Shown piece after piece: positions 35,430-45,625 of a stretch of DNA of 64,000 nt. The translations under genes were made by a program, and so were the position numbers. The DNA is taken from NCBI GenBank assembly GCA_900119285.1, contig FPIT01000006.1:241433-305432 (forward strand), in the 5' to 3' direction. Below the pieces are notes generated by a model, which was not told the DNA's origin, made no database searches, and worked only from the letters and a program-made list of their open reading frames with translations. Within the stretch, counting starts at the first letter, position 1; each line of letters begins with the position of its first letter. This DNA comes from Prevotellaceae bacterium HUN156. GTDB lineage: Bacteria; Bacteroidota; Bacteroidia; Bacteroidales; Bacteroidaceae.

Positions 35430-35463
35430 AATTTTCAATTTTCAATTTTCAATTTTCAATTAT
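35430..35463. repeat. Heptamer array filling the rpoB-rpoC gap
   Basis: On the minus strand the gap reads ATAATTG then repeated AAAATTG units at exact 7-base steps (+ strand CAATTTT at 35436, 35443, 35450 and CAATTAT at 35457), running from three bases after the rpoB stop to the rpoC ATG. Confidence 0.85.
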
Positions 35464-35466
35464 CGA

Positions 35467-38400
35467 TTAGTCCATCTTGATGCTCAGACCCAGACCCTTC
35501 AACTCGTGCAGCAGCACGTTGAGTGACTCAGGAATACCTGGTGTAGGCATGGGCTCACCCTTAACGATAGCCTCGTAAGCCTTAGCACGACCTACGACAT
35601 CATCAGACTTGATGGTAAGAATCTCCTGAAGCACGTGGCTGGCACCAAAGGCCTCCAGTGCCCAAACCTCCATCTCACCAAAACGCTGACCACCGAACTG
35701 GGCCTTACCACCGAGTGGCTGCTGAGTAATGAGAGAGTACGGACCAATAGAACGGGCGTGCATCTTATCCTCAACCATGTGACCGAGTTTCAAGAAGTAG
35801 GTGATACCTACAGTAGCAGGCTGGTCGAAACGCTCACCGGTCTCACCATCATACAGATGGGTAGAGCAGAGGCGTGGCAGTCCGGCCTTGTCGGTCCACT
35901 CAGCGAGGTCGTCAAGCTTAGCACCGTCGAAGATAGGAGTAGCAAACTTCACACCAAGACGCTTACCGGCAGCACCGAGGATAGCCTCGAAGATCTGACC
36001 AAGGTTCATACGAGAAGGCACACCCAGAGGGTTCAGTACCAAGTCTACAGGACGACCATCCTCGAGGAATGGCATATCTTCCTGGCGTACAACCTTAGAA
36101 ACGATACCCTTGTTACCGTGACGACCGGCGAGCTTATCACCAACACCGATCTTACGCTTCTTGGCAACATATACTTTAGCCATCTGCAGGATACCTGAAG
36201 GCAGCTCGTCACCAATAGTGATGGCAAACTTCTTACGCTTCATCTCGGCATCGAGCAGCTTGAACTTCTTCATGTAGTTGATGATCAGCTTACCGATAAG
36301 CTCGTTCTTGTGCTCATCGTTAGTCCAGTTGCTGATCTGGATATCACCGTACTCGAGGTTCTTCAGGTTGGTAACAGTAAACTTGCTACCCTTAGAGATA
36401 ATCTCTGCACCAGTGTAGTCCTTCACACCCTGTGAGGTCTTACCCTTGGTGAGGGTCATCAGCTTCTCAACCAGAATATCCTTCAAGTCGTCGCACTTAG
36501 CCTCGTGCTCCTCGTCAATCTTAGCAAGAGTAATCTTATCCTGCTGCTTGGTCTGACGAGTCTTCACGGCACGAGTGAAGAGCTTCTTATCGATAATAAC
36601 ACCAGTCAGTGATGGGTTAGCCTTGAGTGAAGAATCCTTCACATCACCAGCCTTGTCACCGAAGATAGCACGGAGCAACTTCTCCTCAGGTGAAGGATCG
36701 CTCTCACCCTTAGGTGAAATCTTACCAATCAGGATGTCGCCTGGCTCTACGCGGGCACCGACGCGGATGATACCGTTCTCGTCGAGGTCCTTAGTAGCCT
36801 CTTCGCTAACATTGGGGATATCGGCAGTGAACTCCTCAGCGCCACGCTTAGTCTCACGAACGTCGAGAGAGTACTCATCAACATGTACAGAGGTCAGCAC
36901 GTCCTCACGAACGATACGCTCGTTGAGCACGATAGCATCCTCATAGTTGTAACCCTTCCAAGGCATGTAAGCTACCAACAGGTTGCGGCCCAGTGCGAGC
37001 TCGCCATCCTCTGTAGCGTAACCCTCGGTCAGGATGTCGCCCTTCTTCACACGCTGACCCTTATCACAGATAGGACGCAGGTCGATAGTCATGTTCTGGT
37101 TGGTACGACGGAACTTTGGAATACGATACTCCTTCAGAGCGGGTTCGAAGCTTACGAACTCCTCATCCTCAGTGCGATCGTAAAGGATACGGATGGTGGT
37201 AGCATCAACATAGTCGATAACACCCTCACCCTCGGCAGTAATCATCGTGCGAGAATCCTCACAAACCTGCTTCTCAATACCAGTACCTACGATAGGTGCC
37301 TCGTTGTGGAGCAGAGGTACTGCCTGGCGCATCATGTTAGATCCCATCAGTGCACGGTGAGCATCATCGTGCTCCAAGAAAGGAATCAAAGATGCAGCGA
37401 TAGAAGCAATCTGCTGTGGAGATACGTCCATCAGGTCAACCTGTGTAGGAGGCACAACGGGGAAGTCGGCATCCTGACGACACTTAACAACAGGACGGAT
37501 AAAGGTGCCATCGTCGTTCAGAGGTGCATTACCCTGACCGATTACGTGACCTTCTTCTTCCTCGGCAGTCAGATATACGATATCGTCGTTATTCAAGTTG
37601 GCGACACCATTCTCAATCTTACGATAAGGAGTAGAGATGAAGCCAAGCTCGTTAATCTTAGCATATACACACAGTGATGAGATCAGACCAATGTTAGGAC
37701 CTTCAGGGCTCTCAATTGGGCAAAGACGACCATAGTGTGTGTAGTGTACGTCACGAACCTCGAAACCGGCACGCTCACGTGACAGACCGCCAGGACCAAG
37801 AGCAGAGAGACGACGCTTGTGAGTAACCTCAGCCAGCGGGTTGGTCTGGTCCATGAACTGTGACAGTGGGTTGGTACCAAAGAATGAGTTGATAACGCTA
37901 GAAATGGTCTTGGCATTGATCAGATCGGTAGGAGTGAACACCTCGTTATCGCGAACGTTCATGCGCTCACGGATGGTGCGGCTCATACGTGCCAGACCTA
38001 TAGAGAACTGATTTGAAAGCTGCTCACCAACAGTGCGTACGCGACGGTTTGACAGGTGGTCGATATCGTCGACAGTAGCCTTAGAGTTAATCAGCTGAAT
38101 CAGGTACTTAATAATCTCAATGATGTCTTCCTTGGTCAGCACACGAACATCCATCTCGGTGTCAAGACCAAGTTTCTTATTAATACGGTAGCGACCTACA
38201 TCACCCAGGTCGTAACGCTTATCAGAGAAGAACAGGTTCTGGATAACCTCACGAGCACTGGCATCATCGGCAGGATCAGCATTACGCAACTGACGATAGA
38301 TGTAGAGCACAGCTTCCTTCTCAGAGTTTGATGGGTCTTTCTGCAGGGTGTTGAAGATGATTGAGTAGTCCTGAGCTACAGACTCATCCTTATGAACAAG

Positions 38401-39279
38401 GATAGTTGCAGCACCGCTCTCCAAAATGTCGAGCATGTTCTCCTCAGTAATCTCTGTCTCACGCTCCATGATAACCTCATTACGCTCGATAGATACTACT
38501 TCACCGGTATCTTCATCAACGAAGTCCTCGTTCCAGCTCTTCAGCACACGGGCAGCAAGCTTACGACCAAGAACCTCCTTCAGAGACTTCTTGTTTACCT
38601 TTACCTCCTCGGCAAGGTCGAAGATCTGCAGAATGTCCTTATCAGCTTCGAAACCAATAGCACGCAGCAGAGTGGTTACGGGCAACTTCTTCTTACGGTC
38701 GATGTATGCATACATGACGTTGTTGATGTCGGTAGCAAACTCAATCCATGAACCCTTGAAAGGAATGATACGGGCTGAATAGAGCATAGTACCGTTAGCG
38801 TGTACGTTCTGACCGAAGAATACACCCGGTGAACGGTGCAGCTGTGATACAACAACACGCTCGGCACCATTGATGACGAAGGTACCATTAGCGGTCATGT
38901 AAGGAATAGGACCAAGGAATACGTCCTGAATCACCGTGCCGAAATCCTCATGATCGGGATCGGTGCAATAGAGTTTCAACTTAGCCTTCAAGGGTACACT
39001 ATATGTCAGGCCACGCTCCAAACACTCATCGATGGTGTAACGGGGTGGGTCGATATAGTAATCCAAGAACTCAAGGACGAAATTATTACGAGTATCGGTG
39101 ATAGGGAAGTTCTCTGCGAACACCTTATACAAACCGTCGTTCTTGCGTTCCTCAGGCGGAGTGTCCAACTGGAGGAAGTCTTTGAATGACTTTAATTGCA
39201 CATCGAGAAAATCCGGAAACGGCATCGGATTCTTGACGCTGCCAAAGTTTACTCTGTTATCTATTACTTTTGAAGCCAT
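35467..39279 (-). CDS. rpoB: RNA polymerase beta subunit
   Basis: Beta subunit of 1270 residues, complete. The rifampicin region is visible as [20 protein letters not shown] followed by [13 protein letters not shown], with the wild-type-like Asp, His and Ser positions. [20 protein letters not shown] and the C-terminal [20 protein letters not shown] plus [13 protein letters not shown] bind beta'. Separated from rplL by 139 bases that hold a terminator-like hairpin and a nonamer repeat array, and from rpoC by a heptamer array. Confidence 0.97.
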   Translation of the reverse strand: MASKVIDNRVNFGSVKNPMPFPDFLDVQLKSFKDFLQLDTPPEERKNDGLYKVFAENFPITDTRNNFVLEFLDYYIDPPRYTIDECLERGLTYSVPLKAKLKLYCTDPDHEDFGTVIQDVFLGPIPYMTANGTFVINGAERVVVSQLHRSPGVFFGQNVHANGTMLYSARIIPFKGSWIEFATDINNVMYAYIDRKKKLPVTTLLRAIGFEADKDILQIFDLAEEVKVNKKSLKEVLGRKLAARVLKSWNEDFVDEDTGEVVSIERNEVIMERETEITEENMLDILESGAATILVHKDESVAQDYSIIFNTLQKDPSNSEKEAVLYIYRQLRNADPADDASAREVIQNLFFSDKRYDLGDVGRYRINKKLGLDTEMDVRVLTKEDIIEIIKYLIQLINSKATVDDIDHLSNRRVRTVGEQLSNQFSIGLARMSRTIRERMNVRDNEVFTPTDLINAKTISSVINSFFGTNPLSQFMDQTNPLAEVTHKRRLSALGPGGLSRERAGFEVRDVHYTHYGRLCPIESPEGPNIGLISSLCVYAKINELGFISTPYRKIENGVANLNNDDIVYLTAEEEEGHVIGQGNAPLNDDGTFIRPVVKCRQDADFPVVPPTQVDLMDVSPQQIASIAASLIPFLEHDDAHRALMGSNMMRQAVPLLHNEAPIVGTGIEKQVCEDSRTMITAEGEGVIDYVDATTIRILYDRTEDEEFVSFEPALKEYRIPKFRRTNQNMTIDLRPICDKGQRVKKGDILTEGYATEDGELALGRNLLVAYMPWKGYNYEDAIVLNERIVREDVLTSVHVDEYSLDVRETKRGAEEFTADIPNVSEEATKDLDENGIIRVGARVEPGDILIGKISPKGESDPSPEEKLLRAIFGDKAGDVKDSSLKANPSLTGVIIDKKLFTRAVKTRQTKQQDKITLAKIDEEHEAKCDDLKDILVEKLMTLTKGKTSQGVKDYTGAEIISKGSKFTVTNLKNLEYGDIQISNWTNDEHKNELIGKLIINYMKKFKLLDAEMKRKKFAITIGDELPSGILQMAKVYVAKKRKIGVGDKLAGRHGNKGIVSKVVRQEDMPFLEDGRPVDLVLNPLGVPSRMNLGQIFEAILGAAGKRLGVKFATPIFDGAKLDDLAEWTDKAGLPRLCSTHLYDGETGERFDQPATVGITYFLKLGHMVEDKMHARSIGPYSLITQQPLGGKAQFGGQRFGEMEVWALEAFGASHVLQEILTIKSDDVVGRAKAYEAIVKGEPMPTPGIPESLNVLLHELKGLGLSIKMD

Positions 39280-39289
39280 AAATTATTAT

Positions 39290-39345
39290 TTTTCTAGATG
39301 TTCTAGTACTCCTAGATAATCTAGAGATTCTAGAAAATCTAGCAT
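39290..39345. repeat. Nonamer CTAG array between rplL and rpoB
   Basis: CTAG occurs at 39294, 39303, 39312, 39321, 39330 and 39339, exactly nine bases apart, within TTCTAGATG-like units. It occupies the leader immediately before rpoB. Confidence 0.85.
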
Positions 39346-39394
39346 GAAAAGACAAGAAAATGGTCGGGAACCCTCTACTGGAGAGCTCCCAACC
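39345..39394 (-). terminator. Terminator/attenuator-like hairpin between rplL and rpoB
   Basis: On the minus strand GGTTGGGA pairs with TCCCGACC (39387-39394 and 39362-39369) and an inner CTCT/AGAG extends the stem; ATTTTCTTGTCTTTTC follows. A partial terminator at this spot reduces rpoBC expression relative to ribosomal proteins in E. coli, so a similar role is likely here. Confidence 0.6.
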
Positions 39395-39418
39395 ATAATG
39401 TTTATTGTTGTATCTGAA

Positions 39419-39799
39419 TTACTTCAGCTCAACTACGGCACCAGCCTCTTCGATAGCCTTCTTCAGGTTCTCAGCCTCGTCCTTAGACAGACCTTCCTTC
39501 AGAGTAGAAGGAGCACCGTCTACGAGATCCTTAGCTTCCTTCAGACCCAGACCGCAAGCTTCCTTAACGGCCTTAACTACCTGCAGCTTAGCAGCACCAG
39601 CTTCCTTCAGAACTACGTCGAAAGAAGACTTCTCCTCAGCTGCAGCGGCAGCGCCACCAGCAGCGGGACCAGCAGCAACAGCAACAGCTGCAGCAGCGGG
39701 CTCAATTCCATACTCGTCCTTCAGGACTGTTGCCAACTCTTGTACTTCTTTTACTGTGAGGTTAACCAACTCCTCAGCAATAGCTTTAATATCTGCCAT
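39419..39799 (-). CDS. rplL: 50S ribosomal protein L7/L12
   Basis: A 126-residue stalk protein. The N-terminal dimerisation helix ([20 protein letters not shown]), an Ala/Gly-rich hinge ([20 protein letters not shown]) and the globular factor-binding domain ([29 protein letters not shown]) are all present. It binds elongation factors via multiple copies on L10, whose gene is 49 bases upstream. Confidence 0.97.
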   Translation of the reverse strand: MADIKAIAEELVNLTVKEVQELATVLKDEYGIEPAAAAVAVAAGPAAGGAAAAAEEKSSFDVVLKEAGAAKLQVVKAVKEACGLGLKEAKDLVDGAPSTLKEGLSKDEAENLKKAIEEAGAVVELK

Positions 39800-39848
39800 T
39801 TTATTTAATTTTTTAATTGTTTTAAATGTTAATGTTACTTATTTTCGC

Positions 39849-40364
39849 TTATTTGTTACGCTCAGCGACAGCGTCAAGCAGCCCGTGGAGCTTGCCACCA
39901 GCATTCAGTCCAGAAACAACGTTCTTGACTGGAGACTGCAGCAAAGCCACAACGTCAGCAATAAGTTCGTTCTTGCTCTTGATAGATACCAGTTCCTCAA
40001 GCTTGTCAGCGCCAACGAAGAATCCTTCTTCTGCATAAGCAGCTTTCAGGGTTACCAGGCCATCCTTCTTATATTCTTTGAGGAGCTTAGCGGGAACGTT
40101 TGCAGTCTGTGCGAACATAACTGCGGTGTTACCCTTCAGGCTATCATAAAGAGGTGAGAAATCAATATCTGAAGCCTCGAAAGCCTTGTGGAGAAGAGTG
40201 TTCTTCACAACGACCATCTTGATTTCATTCTTGAAGCACTTGCGACGAAGATCACTTGTCTGCTCCGCATTCAGTCCGGCAGTATTTACCAGATAGAAAT
40301 GAGGAAATTCCTTCAGCTTCTGTCCAAGTTCTACTACAATTGTATCTTTTAATTCCTTTTTCAT
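39849..40364 (-). CDS. rplJ: 50S ribosomal protein L10
   Basis: A 171-residue protein that anchors L7/L12 to 23S rRNA. The N-terminal RNA-binding domain (MKKELKDTIVVELGQKLKEF, YLVNTAGLNAEQTSDLRRKC) and C-terminal L12-binding helix region (NVVSGLNAGGKLHGLLDAVA) are intact. It follows rplA by 19 bases. Confidence 0.96.
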   Translation of the reverse strand: MKKELKDTIVVELGQKLKEFPHFYLVNTAGLNAEQTSDLRRKCFKNEIKMVVVKNTLLHKAFEASDIDFSPLYDSLKGNTAVMFAQTANVPAKLLKEYKKDGLVTLKAAYAEEGFFVGADKLEELVSIKSKNELIADVVALLQSPVKNVVSGLNAGGKLHGLLDAVAERNK

Positions 40365-40383
40365 TCTACTAAACTTTTACGAG

Positions 40384-41076
40384 TTATTCAACTGATTTAG
40401 GATCGATCTTGATACCAGCACTCATAGTGCTTGAGATAAAGATACTCTTAATGTAGGTACCCTTGGCAGCAGCTGGCTTCAACTTAATAATCGTCTGCAT
40501 GAACTCCTTAGCATTTTCGAAAATCTGCTGTGGAGTGAAGGTAATCTTACCGATAGAAGTATGGATAATACCAGCCTTATCTACCTTGAAGTCAATCTTA
40601 CCCTGCTTTACTTCCTTAACTGCCTTAGCAACGTCCATAGTAACAGTACCGCTCTTGGGGTTTGGCATCAATCCACGAGGACCGAGGACACGGCCGAGGG
40701 GACCTAACTTACCCATGCAAGAGGGCATGGTGATAATTACATCAACATCAGTCCAACCCTGCTTAATCTTGTCGATATACTCATCAAGACCAACATAGTC
40801 GGCGCCTGCTTCCTTAGCAGCAGCTTCCTGATCAGGAGTACAGAGAGCGAGGACACGTGTAACCTTACCAGTACCATTCGGCAGCGAAACAACGCCGCGA
40901 ACCATCTGGTTAGCTTTACGTGGGTCTACACCCAAGCGTACATCGATATCAACAGAAGCCTCAAACTTGGTGGTGGTAATTTCCTTCACCAGCTCTGCAG
41001 CTTCCTTCAAAGAGTATGCTTTCCCTGCTTCAACCTTATCAGCTACCAACTTTTGATTTTTTGTCAGTTTACTCAT
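40384..41076 (-). CDS. rplA: 50S ribosomal protein L1
   Basis: A 230-residue L1 protein, normal length. [40 protein letters not shown] and the 23S-binding segments are conserved. In many bacteria L1 also represses translation of the L11-L1 mRNA. It follows rplK by 21 bases. Confidence 0.97.
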   Translation of the reverse strand: MSKLTKNQKLVADKVEAGKAYSLKEAAELVKEITTTKFEASVDIDVRLGVDPRKANQMVRGVVSLPNGTGKVTRVLALCTPDQEAAAKEAGADYVGLDEYIDKIKQGWTDVDVIITMPSCMGKLGPLGRVLGPRGLMPNPKSGTVTMDVAKAVKEVKQGKIDFKVDKAGIIHTSIGKITFTPQQIFENAKEFMQTIIKLKPAAAKGTYIKSIFISSTMSAGIKIDPKSVE

Positions 41077-41097
41077 TTTCTTAATTGAAGTTATTTA

Positions 41098-41538
41098 TTA
41101 TTTACCAGGGAAGTCCCCTTTAACAGTGATACCCATGCTACGTGCTGTACCAGCGATCAGCTTCATAGCAGACTCGATAGTGAAACAGTTCAAGTCAGCC
41201 ATCTTATCCTCGGCGATAGCGCGAACCTGATCCCAAGTTACGCTAGCAACCTTCTTACGGTTAGGCTGAGCAGAACCGCTCTTAACCTTTGCTGCCTCTA
41301 ACAGCTGAACAGCTGCAGGGGGAGTCTTGATAATGAAGCTAAAAGACTTGTCTGCATAGTAGGTGATAACAACAGGAAGAATCTTTCCTGCCTTATCCTG
41401 GGTTCTGGCGTTGAACTCTTTGCAGAATCCCATAATGTTAATACCCTTCGAACCCAGTGCAGGTCCTACGGGAGGAGAGGGATTCGCAGCGCCACCTTTA
41501 ATCTGTAATTTGATTAATCCAGCAACTTCTTTAGCCAT
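41098..41538 (-). CDS. rplK: 50S ribosomal protein L11
   Basis: A 146-residue L11. [40 protein letters not shown] and the proline-rich [20 protein letters not shown] linker are the family hallmarks of this GTPase-centre protein. The 96-base gap to nusG shows no clear promoter, so it is probably read from upstream. Confidence 0.97.
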   Translation of the reverse strand: MAKEVAGLIKLQIKGGAANPSPPVGPALGSKGINIMGFCKEFNARTQDKAGKILPVVITYYADKSFSFIIKTPPAAVQLLEAAKVKSGSAQPNRKKVASVTWDQVRAIAEDKMADLNCFTIESAMKLIAGTARSMGITVKGDFPGK

Positions 41539-41634
41539 TTCTGTTTTTAAAAATTTATTGAGTTATATATATGAGTCACGAGAGTGGAAGCCTCCCATAA
41601 CCGTATATAGAACGAGCATTCCGTAACAAATGCC

Positions 41635-42183
41635 CTATTCTTTCTCTACTTGTGTAAAAGACAACTCCAGTGGAGTCTTACGTCCAAAGATTTTCACCAT
41701 TACCTTCAGTTTGTGCTTCTCAGTATTTACCTCCTCGATAATACCACTGAAACCACTGAAAGGTCCATCGGTAACCTTGACAGTCTCGTCAACACTATAT
41801 GGAATATTGAGCTCAGCGCTCTCAATTGTTGTTTCCTCAGCAGTACCAAGGATACGGTTGATATCAGCCTGCTTAACCACCTGAGGATTATCCATACCCC
41901 CAAGGAATCCTAATACATTAGGAATAAAACGAAGCATATGAGCAACCTCACCCTGCAGCGATGCCTGTACGAGCACATAGCCAGGAAGGAAGAGCTTTTC
42001 CTTGATGACACGCTTACCATTACGAAGCATGGCATATTTCTCAGTAGGAAGAAGAACCTCACCAACGTGAGAACCGAGCACATCGTTATGCTTCTTAGCA
42101 GCATCGATATACTCTTTTACTTTGCCTTCTTTTCCACTAACGGCACGCAATACGTACCATTTCATTCCTGATACTTCAGCCAT
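41635..42183 (-). CDS. nusG: Transcription antitermination factor NusG
   Basis: A 182-residue NusG when started at 42183 (MAEVSGMKWYVLRAVSGKEG), eight bases after the secE stop; longer frames would overlap secE. The NGN domain shows WYVLRAVSGKEGKVKEYIDA, LPGYVLVQA and RFIPNVLGFLGG; the C-terminal KOW motif is VTDGPFSGFSGIIEEV. NusG links RNA polymerase with the ribosome and Rho. Confidence 0.95.
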   Translation of the reverse strand: MAEVSGMKWYVLRAVSGKEGKVKEYIDAAKKHNDVLGSHVGEVLLPTEKYAMLRNGKRVIKEKLFLPGYVLVQASLQGEVAHMLRFIPNVLGFLGGMDNPQVVKQADINRILGTAEETTIESAELNIPYSVDETVKVTDGPFSGFSGIIEEVNTEKHKLKVMVKIFGRKTPLELSFTQVEKE

Positions 42184-42190
42184 CTTATTA

Positions 42191-42388
42191 TTAATTAGGA
42201 TAAACTGCACTCATGACTGCCTTGAACGCCACGTCCATCAGCCATACCACTACTGCAATAATTAACGAGGCCGAAAGAACAACCACAGCACTCTGGGTAA
42301 GCTCTTTGTATGTAGGCCAAGTTACCTTATGGGCAAGCTCTTCATAGCAGCCCTTACAATAATTGATGAAACTCTTAATAATCTTCAT
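42191..42388 (-). CDS. secE: Preprotein translocase subunit SecE
   Basis: A 65-residue SecE with one C-terminal membrane helix (SAVVVLSASLIIAVVVWLMD) preceded by the amphipathic segment YEELAHKVTWPTYKELTQSA that contains the conserved KVTWP motif. Short single-helix SecE is normal outside enterobacteria. It lies between tRNA-Trp and nusG. Confidence 0.93.
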   Translation of the reverse strand: MKIIKSFINYCKGCYEELAHKVTWPTYKELTQSAVVVLSASLIIAVVVWLMDVAFKAVMSAVYPN

Positions 42389-42405
42389 ATTGTATTCTAT
42401 CTATG

Positions 42406-42478
42406 CACGGGAAGGAGGACTCGAACCCACGACCCTCGGTTTTGGAGACCGATGCTCTACCAACTGAGCTATTCCCGT
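42406..42478 (-). tRNA. tRNA-Trp (CCA)
   Basis: The minus strand folds as a standard cloverleaf: acceptor ACGGGAA/TTCCCGT with discriminator G, D-arm AGCTCAGTTGGTAGAGC, anticodon loop CTCCAAA with anticodon CCA, T-loop GGTTCGAGTCC. No encoded CCA end. Confidence 0.95.
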
Positions 42479-42482
42479 AAGT

Positions 42483-42510
42483 AAGCCCCCCACCCATAAG
42501 CAGGGGGCTT
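42483..42510. repeat. GC-rich hairpin between tuf and tRNA-Trp
   Basis: AAGCCCCC (42483-42490) pairs with GGGGGCTT (42503-42510) around 12 bases. No T-run follows on the minus strand, so it is more likely an RNA-processing or 3'-end-protecting structure than a terminator. Confidence 0.5.
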
Positions 42511-42514
42511 GATT

Positions 42515-42550
42515 TATCTAGTTTGCTAGATTTTCTAGATCGTCTAGAGA
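42515..42550. repeat. Nonamer CTAG array downstream of tuf
   Basis: CTAG at 42518, 42526, 42535 and 42544, spaced 8, 9 and 9 bases, directly after the tuf stop. Same TCTAGA-centred unit as the arrays before rpoB and in kdtA. Confidence 0.7.
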
Positions 42551-42558
42551 GGGGAGGA

Positions 42559-43743
42559 TTAATCCTCGAATACCTCAGTGATCTGACCAGAACCAACGGT
42601 GCGGCCACCTTCACGGATAGCGAAACGCAGACCCTGGTTCAGAGCAACAGCGTAGATCAGCTCAACAGTGATCTCTACGTTATCACCAGGCATTACCATC
42701 TCAACACCTGCAGGGAGAGTGATCTCACCGGTGCAGTCCATGGTGCGGAGATAGAACTGAGGACGATACTTGTTTCCGAATGGAGTGTGACGACCACCCT
42801 CTTCCTTCTTCAGAACATAGATAGAAGCCTTGAACTTCTTGAAAGGCTTGATCTGACCTGGATGGCAGAGTACCATACCACGCTTGATCTCGTTCTTGTC
42901 GATACCACGGAGAAGCAGACCTACGTTATCACCAGCCTGACCCTCGTCAAGGATCTTACGGAACATCTCAACACCAGTTACAACTGACTTCTTATCCTCA
43001 CCGAGACCGAGCAACTCAACCTCATCACCTACGTGGATAACACCAGTCTCGATACGACCAGTAGCAACAGTACCACGACCAGTAATTGAGAATACGTCCT
43101 CAACAGGCATCAAGAAAGGCTTGTCAGTAGCACGAGGAGGCTCCTGAATCCATGTATCACAAGTATTCATCAGCTCCATTACCTTCTCTTCCCACTTAGC
43201 AACACCATTCAGTGCACCAAGAGCAGAACCACGGATAATAGGAGTATCTTCTTCGAATTCGTACTGAGAGAGAATCTCCTGAACCTCCATCTCAACGAGC
43301 TCCAGCATTTCCTCATCCTCAACCATATCACACTTGTTCAGGAATACAACCAGACGGGGAACGTTTACCTGACGAGCGAGCAGAACGTGCTCACGAGTCT
43401 GAGGCATAGGACCGTCAGTAGCAGCAACAACAAGGATAGCACCGTCCATCTGAGCAGCACCAGTTACCATGTTCTTTACATAGTCGGCGTGTCCTGGGCA
43501 GTCAACGTGAGCGTAGTGACGAGTAGCAGTCTCGTACTCAACGTGAGCGGTGTTAATAGTGATACCACGCTCCTTTTCCTCAGGAGCATTGTCAATCTGG
43601 TCGAAAGACTTAACCTCAGAAAGACCAGCCTTAGCAAGCACAGTTGTGATAGCAGCGGTCAGAGTAGTCTTACCATGGTCAACGTGACCAATTGTACCAA
43701 TGTTTACGTGCGGTTTGGTGCGCACAAAATTCTCTTTAGCCAT
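42559..43743 (-). CDS. tuf: Elongation factor Tu
   Basis: A 394-residue EF-Tu, complete. [10 protein letters not shown] (P-loop), [12 protein letters not shown] (switch II) and NKCD give the GTPase site; domain II and III blocks such as [13 protein letters not shown] and [15 protein letters not shown] follow. It delivers aminoacyl-tRNA to the ribosome. It lies between tRNA-Thr and tRNA-Trp, as E. coli tufB does. Confidence 0.98.
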   Translation of the reverse strand: MAKENFVRTKPHVNIGTIGHVDHGKTTLTAAITTVLAKAGLSEVKSFDQIDNAPEEKERGITINTAHVEYETATRHYAHVDCPGHADYVKNMVTGAAQMDGAILVVAATDGPMPQTREHVLLARQVNVPRLVVFLNKCDMVEDEEMLELVEMEVQEILSQYEFEEDTPIIRGSALGALNGVAKWEEKVMELMNTCDTWIQEPPRATDKPFLMPVEDVFSITGRGTVATGRIETGVIHVGDEVELLGLGEDKKSVVTGVEMFRKILDEGQAGDNVGLLLRGIDKNEIKRGMVLCHPGQIKPFKKFKASIYVLKKEEGGRHTPFGNKYRPQFYLRTMDCTGEITLPAGVEMVMPGDNVEITVELIYAVALNQGLRFAIREGGRTVGSGQITEVFED

Positions 43744-43804
43744 AGCTTTTCTGTATTTATTGTTTTATTAAAAGTAATCCGATTTAAATCGTCGTTTTCA
43801 CAAG

Positions 43805-43876
<72 letters not shown>

Positions 43877-43957
43877 GAGCATTGCATTATTACTAATGCG
43901 AGGTTGCTTTTGCTCGGTAGAAAGCAAGCTTTCTGCACTCACTTAATCGCAACTTTG

Positions 43958-44030
43958 AGCGGAAAACGGGGCTCAAACCCGCGACCCCCAGCTTGGAAGG
44001 CTAGTGCTCTATCAACTGAGCTATTTCCGC
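43958..44030 (-). tRNA. tRNA-Gly (TCC)
   Basis: On the minus strand: acceptor GCGGAAA paired with TTTCCGC, D-arm AGCTCAGTTGATAGAGC, anticodon loop CTTCCAA with anticodon TCC, T-loop GGTTTGAGCC. Confidence 0.94.
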
Positions 44031-44049
44031 AATACTTCCTTGAAGGAAG

Positions 44050-44132
44050 TGGGTGGTGATGGATTCGAACCACCGAAGTCGAAAGACAACAGATTTACAG
44101 TCTGCCCCATTTGGCCGCTCTGGAAACCACCC
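44050..44132 (-). tRNA. tRNA-Tyr (GTA)
   Basis: On the minus strand: acceptor GGGTGGT/ACCACCC with discriminator A, a long type-II variable arm, anticodon loop CTGTAAA with anticodon GTA, T-loop GGTTCGAATCC. The 83-base length fits tRNA-Tyr. Confidence 0.95.
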
Positions 44133-44157
44133 TTTTTCTCCTTTCTCCTCAGTTGAG

Positions 44158-44231
44158 AGCCTCTTGTCGGATTCGAACCAACGACCCCGAGATTACAAAT
44201 CACGTGCTCTGGCCAACTGAGCTAAAGAGGC
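44158..44231 (-). tRNA. tRNA-Thr (TGT)
   Basis: On the minus strand: acceptor GCCTCTT/AAGAGGC, D-arm AGCTCAGTTGGCCAGAGC, anticodon loop TTTGTAA with anticodon TGT, T-loop GGTTCGAATCC. First gene of the tRNA-tuf-rpoBC region. Confidence 0.94.
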
Positions 44232-44282
44232 CTGCTCTAAGCATCCGCTCCCCGAATGGAGTCTTACTATCGGAAAGCGGAT

Positions 44283-44314
44283 GCAAAGGTAGGCATTATT
44301 TTCGAATTACCAAA
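44283..44314 (-). promoter_or_regulatory. Promoter of tRNA-tuf operon
   Basis: On the minus strand TTTG (44311-44314), 19 bases, then TACCTTTGC (44283-44291), a full match, about 50 bases before the first tRNA. Confidence 0.75.
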
Positions 44315-44331
44315 ACTTTTCGAGGTTTTTT

Positions 44332-44631
44332 TTATCTATTACGCAATTTTTCCTTGAATTTCTGCAGTTGAACCTTCATAGAATCCACACAAAGGTCTGT
44401 ACTTTCCTCAAAAGTGTCACTTGTCTTCTCTACAAAAAGCGTTGTGCCTGGCACAGCCACACTCATACTTACTTCCTTATTTTGTGCCGTGGCCGGTTTC
44501 ACCAGTTTACATTGCACCTCAACTTTTTGAATATCCTCAAATGCTTTTTCTAGCTTGGCGACTTTCTTTTCGATAAACGCCTGCAATTTCTCAGTAGCGT
44601 CAAAATGAATTGACTGAATCTTAATTTCCAT
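44332..44631 (-). CDS. hpf: Ribosome hibernation-promoting factor (short HPF)
   Basis: A 99-residue HPF/YfiA-family protein that binds the 30S decoding region in stationary phase. MEIKIQSIHFDATEKLQAFI, EKKVAKLEKAFEDI and the basic C-terminal helix MKVQLQKFKEKLRNR match the short form, with no long-HPF C-terminal domain. It follows the tyrosine recombinase gene by 36 bases, a common Bacteroidota order. Confidence 0.9.
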   Translation of the reverse strand: MEIKIQSIHFDATEKLQAFIEKKVAKLEKAFEDIQKVEVQCKLVKPATAQNKEVSMSVAVPGTTLFVEKTSDTFEESTDLCVDSMKVQLQKFKEKLRNR

Positions 44632-44667
44632 AGTTACCTCCTATTTTTAAAGGGTAAATAATTTAGG

Positions 44668-45552
44668 TTAGGCCCTTGGGTGGGCATTCTCATATACTCG
44701 TTTTAGTTGTTCGAACGTTGTATGCGTATAAATCTGGGTTGTAGCCACGCTCTCATGCCCCAGCAACATGCGTACACTTTCCAATCCAGCTCCATTATTC
44801 AGCATTGCCGTAGCGAAGGAGTGACGAAGAACGTGAGGAGAGCGTTTCTTCAGAGTTGTAGTTAGAGACAGGTAGCGCTTTACGATTACCCCAATCTGCG
44901 AACGAGTCATTCGCTTCCCTTTATTACTAAGAAACAAGGCAGGATCATCATGAATGGATTGAGCGTTACGTTGCTGTAAATACTCATGCAGTGCCTTCTC
45001 CAATTCTTCTCCAAAAGGAACAATACGTTGTTTATTACGCTTTCCTGTTACTTTCAGCTGACGGGCGGAGAAATCTACATCCGTCTCATTCAGGCCAATC
45101 AATTCAGCCAAACGGATTCCCGTCTCATAAAATAATATTATAATGGTACGCGCGCGAAGACCAGCGAAACCACTTTCCCACATCTCGTCTGTATCCAACA
45201 GACGATTCATTTCTTCTTCGCGCACAAATTGAGGAAGAGGCTTTTGTTTTTTAGGCCCTTTTACCAGATGGGCAGGATCATTTGACACCATCTTTCTGGT
45301 TAGAGCAAAACGAAAAAAGGAACGCACGGCACTCAACGAGCTATTAACCGTTGATGCCATGTCGCCTTTATCCATCATACTCTCCATCCAGTCACGGATG
45401 ATGTCCGAGTCTACCGACTCCCAAGAGAGCTGACTATCTCGATTTTTGAAGTACGATTCAAAGCCTCTTAGACTCTGTTCGTACCTGCGCACCGTCAATT
45501 CTGAGCGGTTTCGTTCATAACGCAAGTAGTTCAAAAAATCGTTTGTCATCAT
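44668..45552 (-). CDS. XerC/XerD-type tyrosine recombinase
   Basis: A 294-residue site-specific recombinase. The N-terminal SAM-like DNA-binding domain (FLNYLRYERNRSELTVRRYE) is followed by the catalytic domain with the R-H-R-H-Y set: ETGIRLAELIGL, SPHVLRHSFATAML, LLGHESVATTQIYTH. Length and genomic position next to hpf and rpsU point to chromosome-dimer resolution (XerC/D) rather than an integron or transposon integrase. Two adjacent ATG codons (45552, 45549) are possible starts. Confidence 0.88.
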   Translation of the reverse strand: MMTNDFLNYLRYERNRSELTVRRYEQSLRGFESYFKNRDSQLSWESVDSDIIRDWMESMMDKGDMASTVNSSLSAVRSFFRFALTRKMVSNDPAHLVKGPKKQKPLPQFVREEEMNRLLDTDEMWESGFAGLRARTIIILFYETGIRLAELIGLNETDVDFSARQLKVTGKRNKQRIVPFGEELEKALHEYLQQRNAQSIHDDPALFLSNKGKRMTRSQIGVIVKRYLSLTTTLKKRSPHVLRHSFATAMLNNGAGLESVRMLLGHESVATTQIYTHTTFEQLKRVYENAHPRA

Positions 45553-45625
45553 ATTCGTTGCATCTCTTATTCGGCAACGAATTTACAAAGAATTCTTTAA
45601 ACCACCAAATTTTTCTGCGTATTTT

